In this document: piece after piece, positions 43,563-52,685 of the stretch | Position numbering within the stretch: position 1 is the stretch's first letter | How the letters are laid out: the number at the start of each line of letters is the position of its first letter | NCBI RefSeq assembly: GCF_036746095.1 | Contig: NZ_DAIOEU010000001.1 | Coordinates: forward strand, 242,047 to 306,046 | DNA length: 64,000 nucleotides | Source: Dyella_B sp036746095 | Lineage (GTDB): Bacteria > Pseudomonadota > Gammaproteobacteria > Xanthomonadales > Rhodanobacteraceae | Reading direction: 5' to 3' | Position numbers and translations under genes: made by a program | The notes under the pieces: model-generated | What the model saw: only the letters and a program-made list of their open reading frames with translations | The model's database searches: none | Told to the model about the DNA's origin: nothing

Positions 43563-43928
43563 CTAGGGATGGATGGCAGCTATCGCGTTCAGCAAGTCAT
43601 GCATGCCAAAGGGTTTTTCGAGGCAAGGAAGATCTTGGTAAGCGGCGGGAATTTGATCGCAGGCCAGTCCGGTGATCAGGAGCGTCGTGGTGGAGAGCTC
43701 TCGTAACCGGTTTACGATCGGATAGGCTGGGCCACTGGGCAGCATGACGTCGATGAGCGCCACGTCAGGAACCAAGCCACGGTCCAGCCATGTGAATGCC
43801 GCGGGGACGTCGTACGCATGACCGACCACGACGATCCCCGAACTTGCCAACACGTCCATCAAGGTGGACGCGACCATGGGCTGATCTTCAACCACAAAGG
43901 CTTTCAACGGCTGGGAGTCGCTGGACAC
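43563..43928 (-). CDS. Single-domain response regulator (receiver only)
   Basis: A 121-aa CheY-like receiver with a GTG start. FVVEDQPMVASTL has the acidic pair, VALIDVMLPSG the phospho-acceptor Asp (near residue 59), LLITGL the Thr position, and CLEKPFGMHDL the conserved Lys-Pro. No output domain follows. No histidine kinase lies nearby, so it may serve an orphan kinase or a phosphorelay. Confidence 0.9.
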   Translation of the reverse strand: MSSDSQPLKAFVVEDQPMVASTLMDVLASSGIVVVGHAYDVPAAFTWLDRGLVPDVALIDVMLPSGPAYPIVNRLRELSTTTLLITGLACDQIPAAYQDLPCLEKPFGMHDLLNAIAAIHP

Positions 43929-44034
43929 TCAAGTTCGCACGCATTTGAAAGAGCAAGGATAGCGATGCCGAAGTTAACGAAAGGTCCACGCGCTGCTCAC
44001 GTTCGAGCGAACCTCGTCCGACTTGGCATATTCC

Positions 44035-44355
44035 TTATTGCTGAGGGCTGCTGCCGGAAGCCTGCTGTCCACCTATCGGTGGTTTTTGGCTGTCCGCAAG
44101 GTTGGACGGCCAATCAGCCGGTTCGTCTGCCTCGTGGATCGGCAGCAGGCGGCTGTCAAAGGTGCGCCACGCGCCATCGGTACCCTGGATTTTGATCACC
44201 GCGTCGCTTGCGCCGCGGCGCGCGGCCTCGCGGCATTCCTGCAAGGCATACGCCAACGCTTCTTGGCGAGAGGGAAAGCGATGGGTGTGGTGATCTTCCA
44301 CGACCACCGCCGTCGGCGCCGATAGCTTGGGGGCGAGCTGGGGAATGCAAAACAT
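44035..44355 (-). CDS. Small protein, DUF2188-like
   Basis: A 106-aa candidate gene starting at MFCIPQLAPKL. VVVEDHHTHRFPSRQEALAY, ALQECREAARRGASDAVIKI and DGAWRTFDSRLLPI resemble DUF2188-type small proteins (strand, helix with A-x-x-x-A, then a basic strand). A longer frame reaches 44445. No strong ribosome-binding site is seen, so the start is uncertain. The 278 bp upstream (44356-44633) show nothing recognisable. Confidence 0.6.
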   Translation of the reverse strand: MFCIPQLAPKLSAPTAVVVEDHHTHRFPSRQEALAYALQECREAARRGASDAVIKIQGTDGAWRTFDSRLLPIHEADEPADWPSNLADSQKPPIGGQQASGSSPQQ

Positions 44356-44633
44356 GGGCGGGACAAACCATGAGGTTGCTGGCGACTGTGCAATGGCGCG
44401 CGTCGGCGGCGTGTGCAATGACAGTCGATGGCACATGGTTGCCACGGACGCGTTTATCCTGTGGCAGCTTTCATGCGCAACGCGTCAAACGCACGCAGGT
44501 ACACAGGCGCTGGGCTGCTGATCGTCGTTCAATGTCGCGTGCAAGCATTGCGCTTTGACATAGACGGCGGGCAGGGCGGTCGCCATCGCAGGCGCCGCCC
44601 TCCATCATCGGTTGCTTGTTGCTGCCGGGTGGT

Positions 44634-45917
44634 TCAGTTTTCGAGCACGCGCAGATCGATGGAATTCGCCATCGCCTGGTATCCGGCGTCGTTGGGATGC
44701 AAATGATCGCCGCTGTCGTAGGCGGGCAACAAGGCAGTGGGATTGGATGGATCGCGCACGACCTGGTCGAAATCAAGTACGCCGTCGGCGCCGTTTGCCG
44801 AGCGCACGAACGCGTTCACGGCCTCGCGCTTCATTTCCCCTGCGGGGTCGTAATACGAGGCGCCGTTGTATGGAGTTATGGTGCCCAGGTAGATCTTGAT
44901 CCCGTTGGCTTTCGCCTGGGCGATGGTCGCCTGCATGGCCGCGATGATCTGGTCGGCGGAAACGTTTTGCTGCGGAATTTCCTCGCCAATGCCAATGTCG
45001 TTGATGCCCAGCAGGATCATGACGTGGGTCGCGCCCGAAACGCCGGCAACATCATGGGCGAATCGAGTCACGCCGGCGGGACCTACGCCGTCGTAGATCC
45101 AGCGATTGCCGGCGATGGCGGCATTGACCACGCTCACGCGACCGAGGTCTTCCGCATCGGACTGCACGCGATTGTCCAGGTAGTTGGGCCAGCGGTGGTT
45201 GGCATCGATGGTCGAACCGTATCCGTCGGTGATCGAGTCGCCGAACGCCACGACCACTTTGTATGGATGCGCCCACTGGTCGGTGCCGTTGGCAGAGGAG
45301 CCGACTGTCGATGCGTCAACCTCGCTGAGCCAGTAGTACATGGTGGTTGCCGTGGCATTGGCCATGACCGCGGCGCCGGCCTGGTCGCCCGGTGACAGGT
45401 AATTGGTTTGCATGCCTATCGTGTGGGTGGTGACGACGGGCGTGTTCTGCGGCACGTACAGGCTGATTGCCAGATCCGATTGCGTCGGCACCTGCAGGTA
45501 GACCGGATCGCTCCACCGTTCTTCGCCGGGCGCGAGCGTTACGGTGTGGTTGCCGGCGAACCGGAGCCTGCGATCCGTGGCCGGATCGATGCCGCCGTTG
45601 CCGGTGCTGCGTGCAAGGTGGGCTTCGGCGAACGTCACTGGCGTGGTTCCGAAGAAGTTGGACAGCTTGACGCGGATCAGGCTGCCGCCATGCGATGTGT
45701 GGACAATCTGGCGGACCGACTGATCGGAGATGGCCTGCGGTGGAACGGTGATGCCAGGGTAAAGGATGTTGTAATTCTGCGGCGCCGCGTACCAGGTGGC
45801 GAACCATGGCGGCTGATTGCAGGCTGCCGATAAAAGCACGACCAACGCCATTACGGCGAGGGCTTTTCCGAGCAAAGAAAAGGTGCGGGTGCCTCTCTGG
45901 AATACGCGCGTACTCAT
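44634..45917 (-). CDS. SGNH/GDSL hydrolase lipoprotein
   Basis: A 427-aa exported esterase. ATG 45917 has AAGGAGA upstream. The signal peptide ends at VVLLSAAC, a lipobox with the modified Cys near residue 33. After a beta-rich N-terminal domain (about 40-195), the SGNH domain shows VVAFGDSITDGYGS (block I Ser), VNAAIAGNRWIYDG (block II Gly), ILLGINDIGIGEE (block III Asn) and SGDHLHPNDAGYQAMAN (block V Asp/His). Related proteins deacetylate or de-esterify plant and bacterial polysaccharides. Anchored at the outer surface or periplasm. Confidence 0.92.
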   Translation of the reverse strand: MSTRVFQRGTRTFSLLGKALAVMALVVLLSAACNQPPWFATWYAAPQNYNILYPGITVPPQAISDQSVRQIVHTSHGGSLIRVKLSNFFGTTPVTFAEAHLARSTGNGGIDPATDRRLRFAGNHTVTLAPGEERWSDPVYLQVPTQSDLAISLYVPQNTPVVTTHTIGMQTNYLSPGDQAGAAVMANATATTMYYWLSEVDASTVGSSANGTDQWAHPYKVVVAFGDSITDGYGSTIDANHRWPNYLDNRVQSDAEDLGRVSVVNAAIAGNRWIYDGVGPAGVTRFAHDVAGVSGATHVMILLGINDIGIGEEIPQQNVSADQIIAAMQATIAQAKANGIKIYLGTITPYNGASYYDPAGEMKREAVNAFVRSANGADGVLDFDQVVRDPSNPTALLPAYDSGDHLHPNDAGYQAMANSIDLRVLEN

Positions 45918-46346
45918 AACCGTTTCTCCTTGGTGGTGGGCTGCACGTGGGTTACGGAGGGTGGTTCGGTTCAGGAGCGTGTGCAGAAAGCAGCAAGCCA
46001 CCCGGGCGGGCGGACACGTGAATACGTTCTTGGGTACGTGTGGGGAGCGGGCGTTCTGTTGCTGGCGTGCGATGAATTCGTATGACAGGTGATGCCGAGG
46101 CGTTATCAGCGCGCCCCGATTTCGATGACACGATAGCGATCGTTTTTCGCCGCGAAGAGCAGGGTGAAGAATTATGTGTAGCGACGCGGCAGTACCCCTG
46201 CACCGGCACCGCAAAACCATTGCTTCATAACCGGCCGCGGCACCGCATCGTCATAACATCGGCTTCGACTGGAAAGGTCCAATTGACCAAAAAACCGGAA
46301 GGCCAATGAATGTCTCGATTCATTGATGTGGTCCCCGGGTGAAGGC

Positions 46347-46758
46347 CACTGCTGTCCGGGGAAAATGAAGTTCTCCACAAACGCGCGGGCATGACACCCC
46401 GCATCGAAAATTTTCCATGGAAATTCAGTGCTCTCAACTCGTCATTCCAGCTTCCGCTCGCTGCTGTCCGGCAAGGAATTCGCGTGTCCCATGTACGTCT
46501 GCGCAACCCATACGGCCGTCAATCCCGCGAAAGCGCACTGCTGTCCGGGAAAATTTTTCGCTGTTCTTGCGGGAAAGCTAAAACGACGTCATTCCAGCGA
46601 AAGCTGGAATCCAGTGCCTTTGCAGATTTTCAAGTCGCTGGATTCCAGCTTTCGCTGGAATGACGAGCTGATGGCACTGAATTCCCATGGAAAATTTTCG
46701 ATGCGGGGTGTCATGCCCGCGCATTTCTGAAGAACTTCATTTTCCCCGGACAGCAGTG
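46347..46758. repeat. Composite inverted repeat with ~100-bp arms
   Basis: The outer 28 bp are perfect: CACTGCTGTCCGGGGAAAAT... (46347-46374) returns inverted at 46731-46758. Similarity continues inward through CGCGGGCATGACACCCCGCA and GAAAATTTTCCATGGAAATT to about 46451 on the left and 46656 on the right. The middle holds more units of the same family and the 28-bp palindrome at 46587-46665. Nested build-up suggests one element landed in or beside another. Confidence 0.88.
46587..46665. repeat. Palindromic repeat nested in the composite element
   Basis: Perfect 28-bp arms (46587-46614 and 46638-46665), CGTCATTCCAGCGAAAGCTG then GAATCCAG, enclose 23 bp. It is a shorter relative of the elements at 8821 and 27521, with AGCGAAAGCT in place of GGCGAAGGCC. 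Confidence 0.9.
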
Positions 46759-46955
46759 CGCGAAAGCGGGAATGACGGCCCCAAGGAATACGGCGATTTT
46801 GAGCCTGCCCTCGATAGAAGAGCCCTAAATTGCGTCATATCGCGCTGGGCACTAATGAGCTTTCGCTGGAACGACGTCGTTTAGCTTTCGCGCAAGAACG
46901 GCGGAAAATTCCACCGGACAGCAGTGGAGTGCAAGCGCAGGCCCGTTTCAGCGCT

Positions 46956-47405
46956 TCAGACAATCAGTTTTCGGTACTGGATGAAAGGCGAGCGACTGGC
47001 AATGCGGTCATACAGCTGCATGGCGTTATGGTTGGATTCGTGCGTCTGCCAGTACACCCGGGATATCCCGCGGCGTTTTGCCTGCTCATAGACATGCTCG
47101 ATCAGCGCGCGGCCAATGCCGCCGCCACGCGCATCTTCCTCAACAAAAAGATCTTGGAGATAGCAGTCGTCGCTCGTCGTCCAGGTCGATCGATGGTGGA
47201 TGAAATGCACCAGCCCCAATGCGCGATCGCTCATCACGGCAAGTGCCGCGTGCATCGGTTCGACCGGCTCCAGGAAGCGTTCCCAGGTCTGGCGCGTCAC
47301 CGGCTCCGGGATATCCACGTCATAAAAGCGCTGATACCGTTTCCAAAGCAACACCCACGCGCCGAAATCGCTGGCATCGATGGCCTTGATTTGGACGTGT
47401 CTCAT
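46956..47405 (-). CDS. GNAT-family N-acetyltransferase
   Basis: A 149-aa acyltransferase. CYLQDLFVEEDARGGGIGRA includes the acetyl-CoA pyrophosphate loop (R-G-G-G-I-G-R-A), preceded by GLVHFIHHRST and followed by RRGISRVYWQTHESNHNAMQ and LYDRIASRSPFIQY. Such proteins acetylate amines of small molecules or protein termini. The start is ATG 47405 with GGGA upstream. Confidence 0.92.
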   Translation of the reverse strand: MRHVQIKAIDASDFGAWVLLWKRYQRFYDVDIPEPVTRQTWERFLEPVEPMHAALAVMSDRALGLVHFIHHRSTWTTSDDCYLQDLFVEEDARGGGIGRALIEHVYEQAKRRGISRVYWQTHESNHNAMQLYDRIASRSPFIQYRKLIV

Positions 47406-47475
47406 ATTGTCCCGACGAATGTCGCCGGTGCGGCGATCCTGTTCGTGGATTTCGAAACGTCGCCGCTGTCGCCAG

Positions 47476-48111
47476 TCATGAAAGCCTTGCCATGATCGCG
47501 GGGTCGATCAGCGCGAGCGCTTCGTTTCTCGCCAGCACCGCTTTGTCCTTGTCGAGAAACGCAGTCGCCTGCACTGACAGGAATTGCACCGTTTTCAGCC
47601 CGATGCTCGCCAGCACGACCGACAAGTACGTCGTAAGGAAATCAGGCTGGTTGGCACGCTCACCAGTAAAGACGCCACCGGAAGCGATGCCGATAAACAC
47701 CGGGCGATCCCGAAGCATCCCCATCTTTCCAGCCGGTGTCGACTTGAACGTCCGACCGGCGCGAAGGAGCTGGTCGATCCACGCCTTGAGCACCGACGGA
47801 ACAGTCAGGTTGTTCATGGGCGTCCCGATGACGATGACATCGGCCGCCTCGACTTCCTGGATGAGCGCCTCGGAAAGCTCAAGCGCTCCCTTCAGCGGAG
47901 CTGCCAGGGTGGCTGGGGACGACAACGTCATCGCATACTCGGGTGATGCGTGTGGCAGGGGAGCAACGGCAAAGTCCCGCCGGCTGATACTCGCTTCGGG
48001 CGCAATCTCCAGGATTTTTTCAACGATTCCCGCCGAAAGCTGGCGGCTGTGTGATGCCGGGCGCGGGCTGCAATCAATGTGGAGGATATTCAAGCGAAGG
48101 ACCCTATCCAT
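47476..48111 (-). CDS. azoR: FMN-dependent NADH-azoreductase
   Basis: A flavodoxin-like quinone/azo reductase, up to 211 aa. LNILHIDCSPRPASHSRQLS is the phosphate-binding N-terminus; VIGTPMNNLTVPSVLKAWID and GRTFKSTPAGKMGML are conserved AzoR segments; IASGGVFTGE follows. Most relatives start at M-x-I-L-H-I-D, so a TTG at 48093 with AGGG about 10 nt upstream may be the true start, in place of the ATG at 48111. It leads into a redox gene group with CMD, nitroreductase and MDR proteins. Confidence 0.9.
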   Translation of the reverse strand: MDRVLRLNILHIDCSPRPASHSRQLSAGIVEKILEIAPEASISRRDFAVAPLPHASPEYAMTLSSPATLAAPLKGALELSEALIQEVEAADVIVIGTPMNNLTVPSVLKAWIDQLLRAGRTFKSTPAGKMGMLRDRPVFIGIASGGVFTGERANQPDFLTTYLSVVLASIGLKTVQFLSVQATAFLDKDKAVLARNEALALIDPAIMARLS

Positions 48112-48132
48112 TGCCAGTGAGTGTGGCGAGGG

Positions 48133-48678
48133 CTAGATCGACCCTGCCGGTTCAACCGGCGGAAAGTCTTTCTCCGGATCGAACACGTTATTGAAGAAGT
48201 TCGTCAGCGAGTACATGGCGACCAGTGCGACGATCTCGATGATGTTGGCCTCTGTGTAACCAGCATCGCGGACGGCTTTCAGATCGACGTCACTGACTTG
48301 ACCACGGGTTTCGATGACTCGGCGCGCAAACTGGAGGGCCGCGTCCCGCTTCGGGTCGGCGGCGTGGCCTTTCCGCGCAAGCGTGATTTCATCGGCGGGC
48401 AGCTTGGCCATGTGCTTGGCCGTAAAGCTGTGGACCGTCAGGCAATAATTACAGCCATTCACTTCAGAGACGGCCAGGCCAATGCTGTCGCGCGTCTTTA
48501 CGTCGAGCGCCTTGCTCAAGGCGCCGAGCAGGGTAGCCCAGGCGTTGAATGCTATCGGGCTTTGCGCGAAGGCCGCCATCATGTTCGGGGTAAACCCGAT
48601 GTTCCTGGTAAACGCATCAAGCGTCGGTTTCGAATCCGCCGGCACCTGTTCTGGCGTCGGCAATGCAGTTCTCGTCAT
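48133..48678 (-). CDS. Carboxymuconolactone decarboxylase / AhpD-like protein
   Basis: A 181-aa all-helical protein. ATG 48678 has GAGGAAA upstream. VNGCNYCLTVHSFTAKHMAK carries the C-x-x-C and distal His of AhpD-type peroxidases. ETRGQVSDVDLKAVRDAGYT and NIIEIVALVAMYSLTNFFNN are typical of the group. Likely reduces peroxides or acts as a thiol oxidoreductase. It lies 22 bp upstream of azoR and 33 bp after the nitroreductase, same strand. Confidence 0.9.
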   Translation of the reverse strand: MTRTALPTPEQVPADSKPTLDAFTRNIGFTPNMMAAFAQSPIAFNAWATLLGALSKALDVKTRDSIGLAVSEVNGCNYCLTVHSFTAKHMAKLPADEITLARKGHAADPKRDAALQFARRVIETRGQVSDVDLKAVRDAGYTEANIIEIVALVAMYSLTNFFNNVFDPEKDFPPVEPAGSI

Positions 48679-48710
48679 CGCGATTTCCTCACTATGTGAT
48701 CTAAGCGATT

Positions 48711-49328
48711 TCAAACAAAATCCAGCACGTCATCCACGGGACGGCGCGGCTTCTGTGGCCAATTGCCAGGACGTTCCGCGCCGATGGCCAACAGCATGAT
48801 CGGCACTTCGTCACTGCCCAGCCCGAATTGCTGGTGCACCGCTTCGGCATCGAAGCCGATCATCGGTGTCGATCCCAGGCCCAATGAACGGGCTGCATAG
48901 ATCATGGCGGCCGCACCGAAGGTGCCGGTCCGGACTGCTTCGTCTCGCTGGCGCTGCGGGTACGCCATGTACAGGTCGCGCGCGGGGATTTCCCATTCCG
49001 GCACCATCTTTTCCGGCATGATGCCGGCTTTCACCAGTGGCGCCAGGCGATCTGGTATCACGCTGGAGTCGGCCAATTGGCCGCAAACGATGAAGGTGAC
49101 GGCCGCCTCGGTGACCGCAGGCTGGTTCCAGGCAATGGGGCTTAGTCGTGCCTTGGCCTCCGGCGTGCGTACGGCGATGAAGCGCCAGTTTTGCAGGTGG
49201 AAGGATGTCGGTGCGCTGGTGCCGATGCGCACCAGATCGCGAATCTGCTCGTCGCTCAAGGTCGCGGACGGATCGTAATACTTCGCAGCACTGCGGCTCA
49301 GGATGCATTCGATGACGGTGTTGCTCAT
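48711..49328 (-). CDS. Nitroreductase family protein
   Basis: A 205-aa FMN enzyme. SRSAAKYYDPSATLSDEQI gives the R-S-x-x-x-Y/F FMN loop, GTSAPTSFHLQNWRFIAV the second phosphate-binding region, and YAARSLGLGSTPMIGFDAEA the C-terminal motif. It would reduce nitro compounds, quinones or enones with NAD(P)H. First of three tightly spaced redox genes. Confidence 0.92.
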   Translation of the reverse strand: MSNTVIECILSRSAAKYYDPSATLSDEQIRDLVRIGTSAPTSFHLQNWRFIAVRTPEAKARLSPIAWNQPAVTEAAVTFIVCGQLADSSVIPDRLAPLVKAGIMPEKMVPEWEIPARDLYMAYPQRQRDEAVRTGTFGAAAMIYAARSLGLGSTPMIGFDAEAVHQQFGLGSDEVPIMLLAIGAERPGNWPQKPRRPVDDVLDFV

Positions 49329-49496
49329 GGGGTGCCTATATGTGGAAGGTTGTGGAACGGCGTTGCACTCACCGGTGCTTCGGGTGATGAACGCTTGGAT
49401 GAATCTGTCGCATCGATTCCGGCACGCAGCGCTGTCGCATCAAGCCGGTAGATGACGGCGGCGGGCAGGGCAGATCCCGGCCACGCTGGCTAGTTC

Positions 49497-50414
49497 TCAC
49501 GGACAAACGCGGATGACGATCTTTCCCTTGGGCCGTTCGGTCAGATTGAAGGCAGCGATTGCATCGTCGAGGGTCGAGATATGGCCGATGTTCGTGCGCA
49601 GCCGCCCGTCACGAACGCGGTGGACGATCTGGCTAAGTTGTGCGCGATCAGACTCGACAACGAAGTCAATCGTCCGGCCGTCAACGGGCCGCGCCTCGAT
49701 CGGTCCGGCGATAGTCACCAGCGTCCCCCTGCTGCGAATCACACCGACAGAACGCTTCGCGATGTCGCCGCCGAGAACATCGAACACCAGATCGACCTGG
49801 CCGATATCTTCCAGAATGTCGTTGTCGAGATCGACGAACTCCTGTGCACCGAATTGGAGTGCGGCCTGGCGAGCTGCGGCGCGCCCCGTGCCGATGACGT
49901 ATGCCCCTGCCTCGCGGGCGAGCTGGGTTGCCATCGAACCGACTACACCGGCTGCGCCATGCACGAGGACGGTCTGCCCGGCACAAAGGCGCCCGTGCTC
50001 GAACAGGCCCTGCCATGCCGTCAGGCCGGGCATCGCGAGGGCGGCGCCCACGGTGAAGTCGACGTCCCCGGGAAGTGGGGCAAGGTTGCGTGCTTCGACT
50101 GCCACGTACTCCGCAAGCGTTCCGTCGCGCGTCCAGTCGGTCAGGCCGAACACCCGCTGCCCTACCGACAATCCCGTTGTCCCGTAACCGAGAGCGGTGA
50201 CCACGCCAGCCAGCTCATGGCCGGGAATCGACGGAGTCCGGTCACGATCCAGGCGATCGGTCCAGGTCGGGGGCCAAGTCAGCTCGTCGGCGGTGAATCC
50301 CGACGCGTGAACCTGCACGATGACATCGTTTATCGCCGCCTTTGGCTGGGGGCGTTCCACCAATTGCATGCCGGCCGTTCCTGCAGCCTGGTCTGTTACC
50401 ACGATTGCTTTCAT
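49497..50414 (-). CDS. NADPH:quinone-type MDR oxidoreductase
   Basis: A 305-aa medium-chain dehydrogenase/reductase lacking structural zinc. ATG 50414 (MKAIVVTDQ) is preferred to an ATG 9 nt upstream because GGGAG then has proper spacing. IPGHELAGVVTALGYG marks the catalytic domain, LVHGAAGVVGSMATQLAREA the NADP-binding AAGxVG motif, and VFDVLGGDIAKRSV the C-terminal sheet. It would reduce quinones or enals. It faces the MocR regulator divergently, which may control it and the redox genes beyond. Confidence 0.92.
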   Translation of the reverse strand: MKAIVVTDQAAGTAGMQLVERPQPKAAINDVIVQVHASGFTADELTWPPTWTDRLDRDRTPSIPGHELAGVVTALGYGTTGLSVGQRVFGLTDWTRDGTLAEYVAVEARNLAPLPGDVDFTVGAALAMPGLTAWQGLFEHGRLCAGQTVLVHGAAGVVGSMATQLAREAGAYVIGTGRAAARQAALQFGAQEFVDLDNDILEDIGQVDLVFDVLGGDIAKRSVGVIRSRGTLVTIAGPIEARPVDGRTIDFVVESDRAQLSQIVHRVRDGRLRTNIGHISTLDDAIAAFNLTERPKGKIVIRVCP

Positions 50415-50568
50415 AGGAACCATCTCCCGTGTCAGCTCAGCGGACGCCAGCAGCGCTGGAAAGCTTCTCTTGGAAGGGAAAGCACGTCGTTCGAGTCGAG
50501 AGCATGCTGCGCCATGATAGGTGCATTGATAAGAACCAAAAAGACGATTTGTCGATGTACCATGAAGC

Positions 50569-51975
50569 ATGGGGTACGAGCTGCGCATCAGGATCGACCG
50601 GTCCGCCAAAACCACTTTGGCAGAGCAGATTTGCCGAGGTGTCATCGCCTCGATCAGGAGCGGCGTACTTGGGCCGGGAGCGAGGCTGCCTTCATGGATA
50701 ACGCTGGCTGCGCAGCTAGGCGTGGCCAGGGGCACGGTGAAGGCCGCCTACGATCGCTTGGTCGACGAGCAGATCGTGGTTTCTTCGCGCTCGGGCGGCA
50801 CCCGCGTGGCCAGACGTCCCGCCATCGCCAACCAGGCACGTTCCTCGCAGCAAATAGACCCGCCGCCTGCGCTATACGATCACTTGCTTGCAGGTCCTGG
50901 CATTTTTCGGATGGGGGTGCCCCCGCCGGACGGACTGCCTGCAAGCGTGCTGGCACGCTTGCGTGCGAAGGCTGCGCGCATGGAAGTGGATGCGCCTGCG
51001 GTTTATCCCGATCCCCGTGGCGAAGCCGAACTGCGGCGCGCTGTCGCCGCGCACGTTGCGCTTGCGCGTGGTATCGAGTGCCATCCATCCCAGGTCTTCG
51101 TCACCGCTGGTTTCGCCGGCGCCCTGGGCATAACCCTGCGCGTAGTCGATGCGAAAGGCCATCAGGCGTGGGTGGAAGACCCCGGTTTTTTCCAGAGTCG
51201 AAGGGCACTGGAGTTCGCCGGGCTCATCCCTGTCGGCATTCCGGTAGACAAGGAAGGCATGGATGTTCTTCGTGGCATGGAGCTATCGCCTGGCGCTGCC
51301 TTGGCAATGGTGACGGCAGGGCAACAGGCCCCTCTCGGCGGGACGCTATCGCTCAACCGGCGGCACGAGTTGATGGCATGGGCGGCGCGTACCGGGGCAT
51401 GGATTATCGAGGACGACTACCTCGGTGAACTCCAGCTCACCCGGCGGGCCGCCCCGGCACTGGCGTCCTTGGACCGAGGTGGGCAGGTGATCCACATCGG
51501 CTCCTTCAGCAAGACCATCAGTCCCGCGCTCAGGCTTGGCTTCATCGTGGCTCCTCCTGCGTTGGTGTCCCGGTTTGCCGAAGCTGCGCTTTTTTTTGGA
51601 TCGGCACCAAGCCCCGGCATACAACTGGCAACTGCATGGTTCATGCAGGAAGGGCACTACATGAGGCACCTGGGCAGGTTGAAGCGGATCTGTGTCGCGC
51701 GAGGCGAGATGCTTGGCACCATCCTGGCGAAGCTTGGATATGACGCGCACATCGGTGGCTTGGCCGTCGTCATGCGCCTGCCCTCCGGCGTATCCGACAC
51801 GATGGTGTGCCGAAAAGCGATTGAGCTGGGCATGGCGCCATCGCCGCTATCGACGTGGTTCGTTCCAGGCACGCATCCCGAGTCGGGATTGCTGCTCGGC
51901 CTTGCAACAGTCAGCGAGGAGCAGATTCCAGCGGCCTGCAAACAGCTGCATGCATTGATCCGCGCATCCGCGTAG
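50569..51975 (+). CDS. MocR-family regulator (GntR HTH plus aminotransferase domain)
   Basis: A 468-aa protein. Residues 10-80 form a GntR winged helix (EQICRGVIASIRSGVLGPGA, LAAQLGVARGTVKAAYDRL). The rest is a fold-type I aminotransferase: YPDPRGEAELRRAVAAHVAL, PSQVFVTAGFAGAL, VEDPGFF, IIEDDYLGEL (the Asp) and IGSFSKTISPALRLGF with the PLP Lys. MocR proteins bind PLP and regulate vitamin B6, GABA or other amino-compound genes. No Shine-Dalgarno is seen; an imperfect repeat (GTACCATG then CATGGGGTAC) covers the start codon and may be an operator. Confidence 0.93.
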   Translation: MGYELRIRIDRSAKTTLAEQICRGVIASIRSGVLGPGARLPSWITLAAQLGVARGTVKAAYDRLVDEQIVVSSRSGGTRVARRPAIANQARSSQQIDPPPALYDHLLAGPGIFRMGVPPPDGLPASVLARLRAKAARMEVDAPAVYPDPRGEAELRRAVAAHVALARGIECHPSQVFVTAGFAGALGITLRVVDAKGHQAWVEDPGFFQSRRALEFAGLIPVGIPVDKEGMDVLRGMELSPGAALAMVTAGQQAPLGGTLSLNRRHELMAWAARTGAWIIEDDYLGELQLTRRAAPALASLDRGGQVIHIGSFSKTISPALRLGFIVAPPALVSRFAEAALFFGSAPSPGIQLATAWFMQEGHYMRHLGRLKRICVARGEMLGTILAKLGYDAHIGGLAVVMRLPSGVSDTMVCRKAIELGMAPSPLSTWFVPGTHPESGLLLGLATVSEEQIPAACKQLHALIRASA

Positions 51976-52150
51976 CGCGTTGGCATGGTCACGGCGTGTC
52001 CTCAATAGGGAAGCGCACAAGCTCTCCTTGGAGTGCTGAGCCAAGACTCATCAAGCAACGCGAATCCTGGTACAGCGAAGATCGTCAATCTTGGTGCTTT
52101 TTTGGTGGCCTTGTCTGGTGGAACATCGCCGCTGGAGTTAGGAGCCATCA

Positions 52151-52567
52151 ATGAATAGCAAGAGCCTTCGTTCGTGCTTGCTTGGTGTCGCGATATCGCT
52201 CTTGGCGACGGCGACCTTTTCGCACGAGCCGGCTGAGTCAGTCGTCCCGAATTTTTCGCATACGATCACCAACGTTCCGGGCAAATCTCTCGTTGCCGTC
52301 GAGGTGACGTACCCGCCAGGCGCTGCGTCCCCGCCACACCGCCACGCGAAGTCGGCATTCATTTATGCCTATGTCGTTTCGGGGGCGATCGAAAGCCAGG
52401 TAGACGACCAGCCGGCGCGGATCTACACGGCAGGGCAGTCGTTCCACGAGGAGCCCGGTGCGGTCCATCGCATCAGCCGCAATGCAAGCAAGAGTGATCC
52501 GGCGAAGCTGCTCGCCGTGTTCGTCGTCGACAGCGATGACGCGCCGCTGACTGTCCCTCAAAAATAA
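52151..52567 (+). CDS. Exported cupin-domain protein
   Basis: A 138-aa protein with AGGAG upstream of its ATG and a signal peptide ending near ATATFSHEP. PPGAASPPHRHAKSAFIYAY gives cupin motif 1 (H-x-H), and GQSFHEEPGAVHRISRNAS motif 2. Probably binds a metal in the periplasm; catalytic role unknown. Related proteins occur next to oxidative-stress and antibiotic-modification genes. Confidence 0.9.
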   Translation: MNSKSLRSCLLGVAISLLATATFSHEPAESVVPNFSHTITNVPGKSLVAVEVTYPPGAASPPHRHAKSAFIYAYVVSGAIESQVDDQPARIYTAGQSFHEEPGAVHRISRNASKSDPAKLLAVFVVDSDDAPLTVPQK

Positions 52568-52685
52568 GCTTTCCGCGCTTGCGCATCGACTTCGCCAAGG
52601 CGTCGTCTGCACGTATCGGAATATCGTTCAACCTAGAACAATGCAGCCTGCGAAGGCTGCAGGCTCCCGATGCAAGGAGAACCAC

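Larger units (their letters stand above)
45918..46955. other. Long repeat-filled intergenic region
   Basis: 1.04 kb without a supported gene. 45918-46340 shows nothing recognisable. 46347-46758 is a composite inverted repeat. 46760-46930 holds further copies of the GACAGCAGTGCGCGAAAGCG and CGCTGGAACGACGTCG units. The open frames here translate repeats in several frames. Confidence 0.7.
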
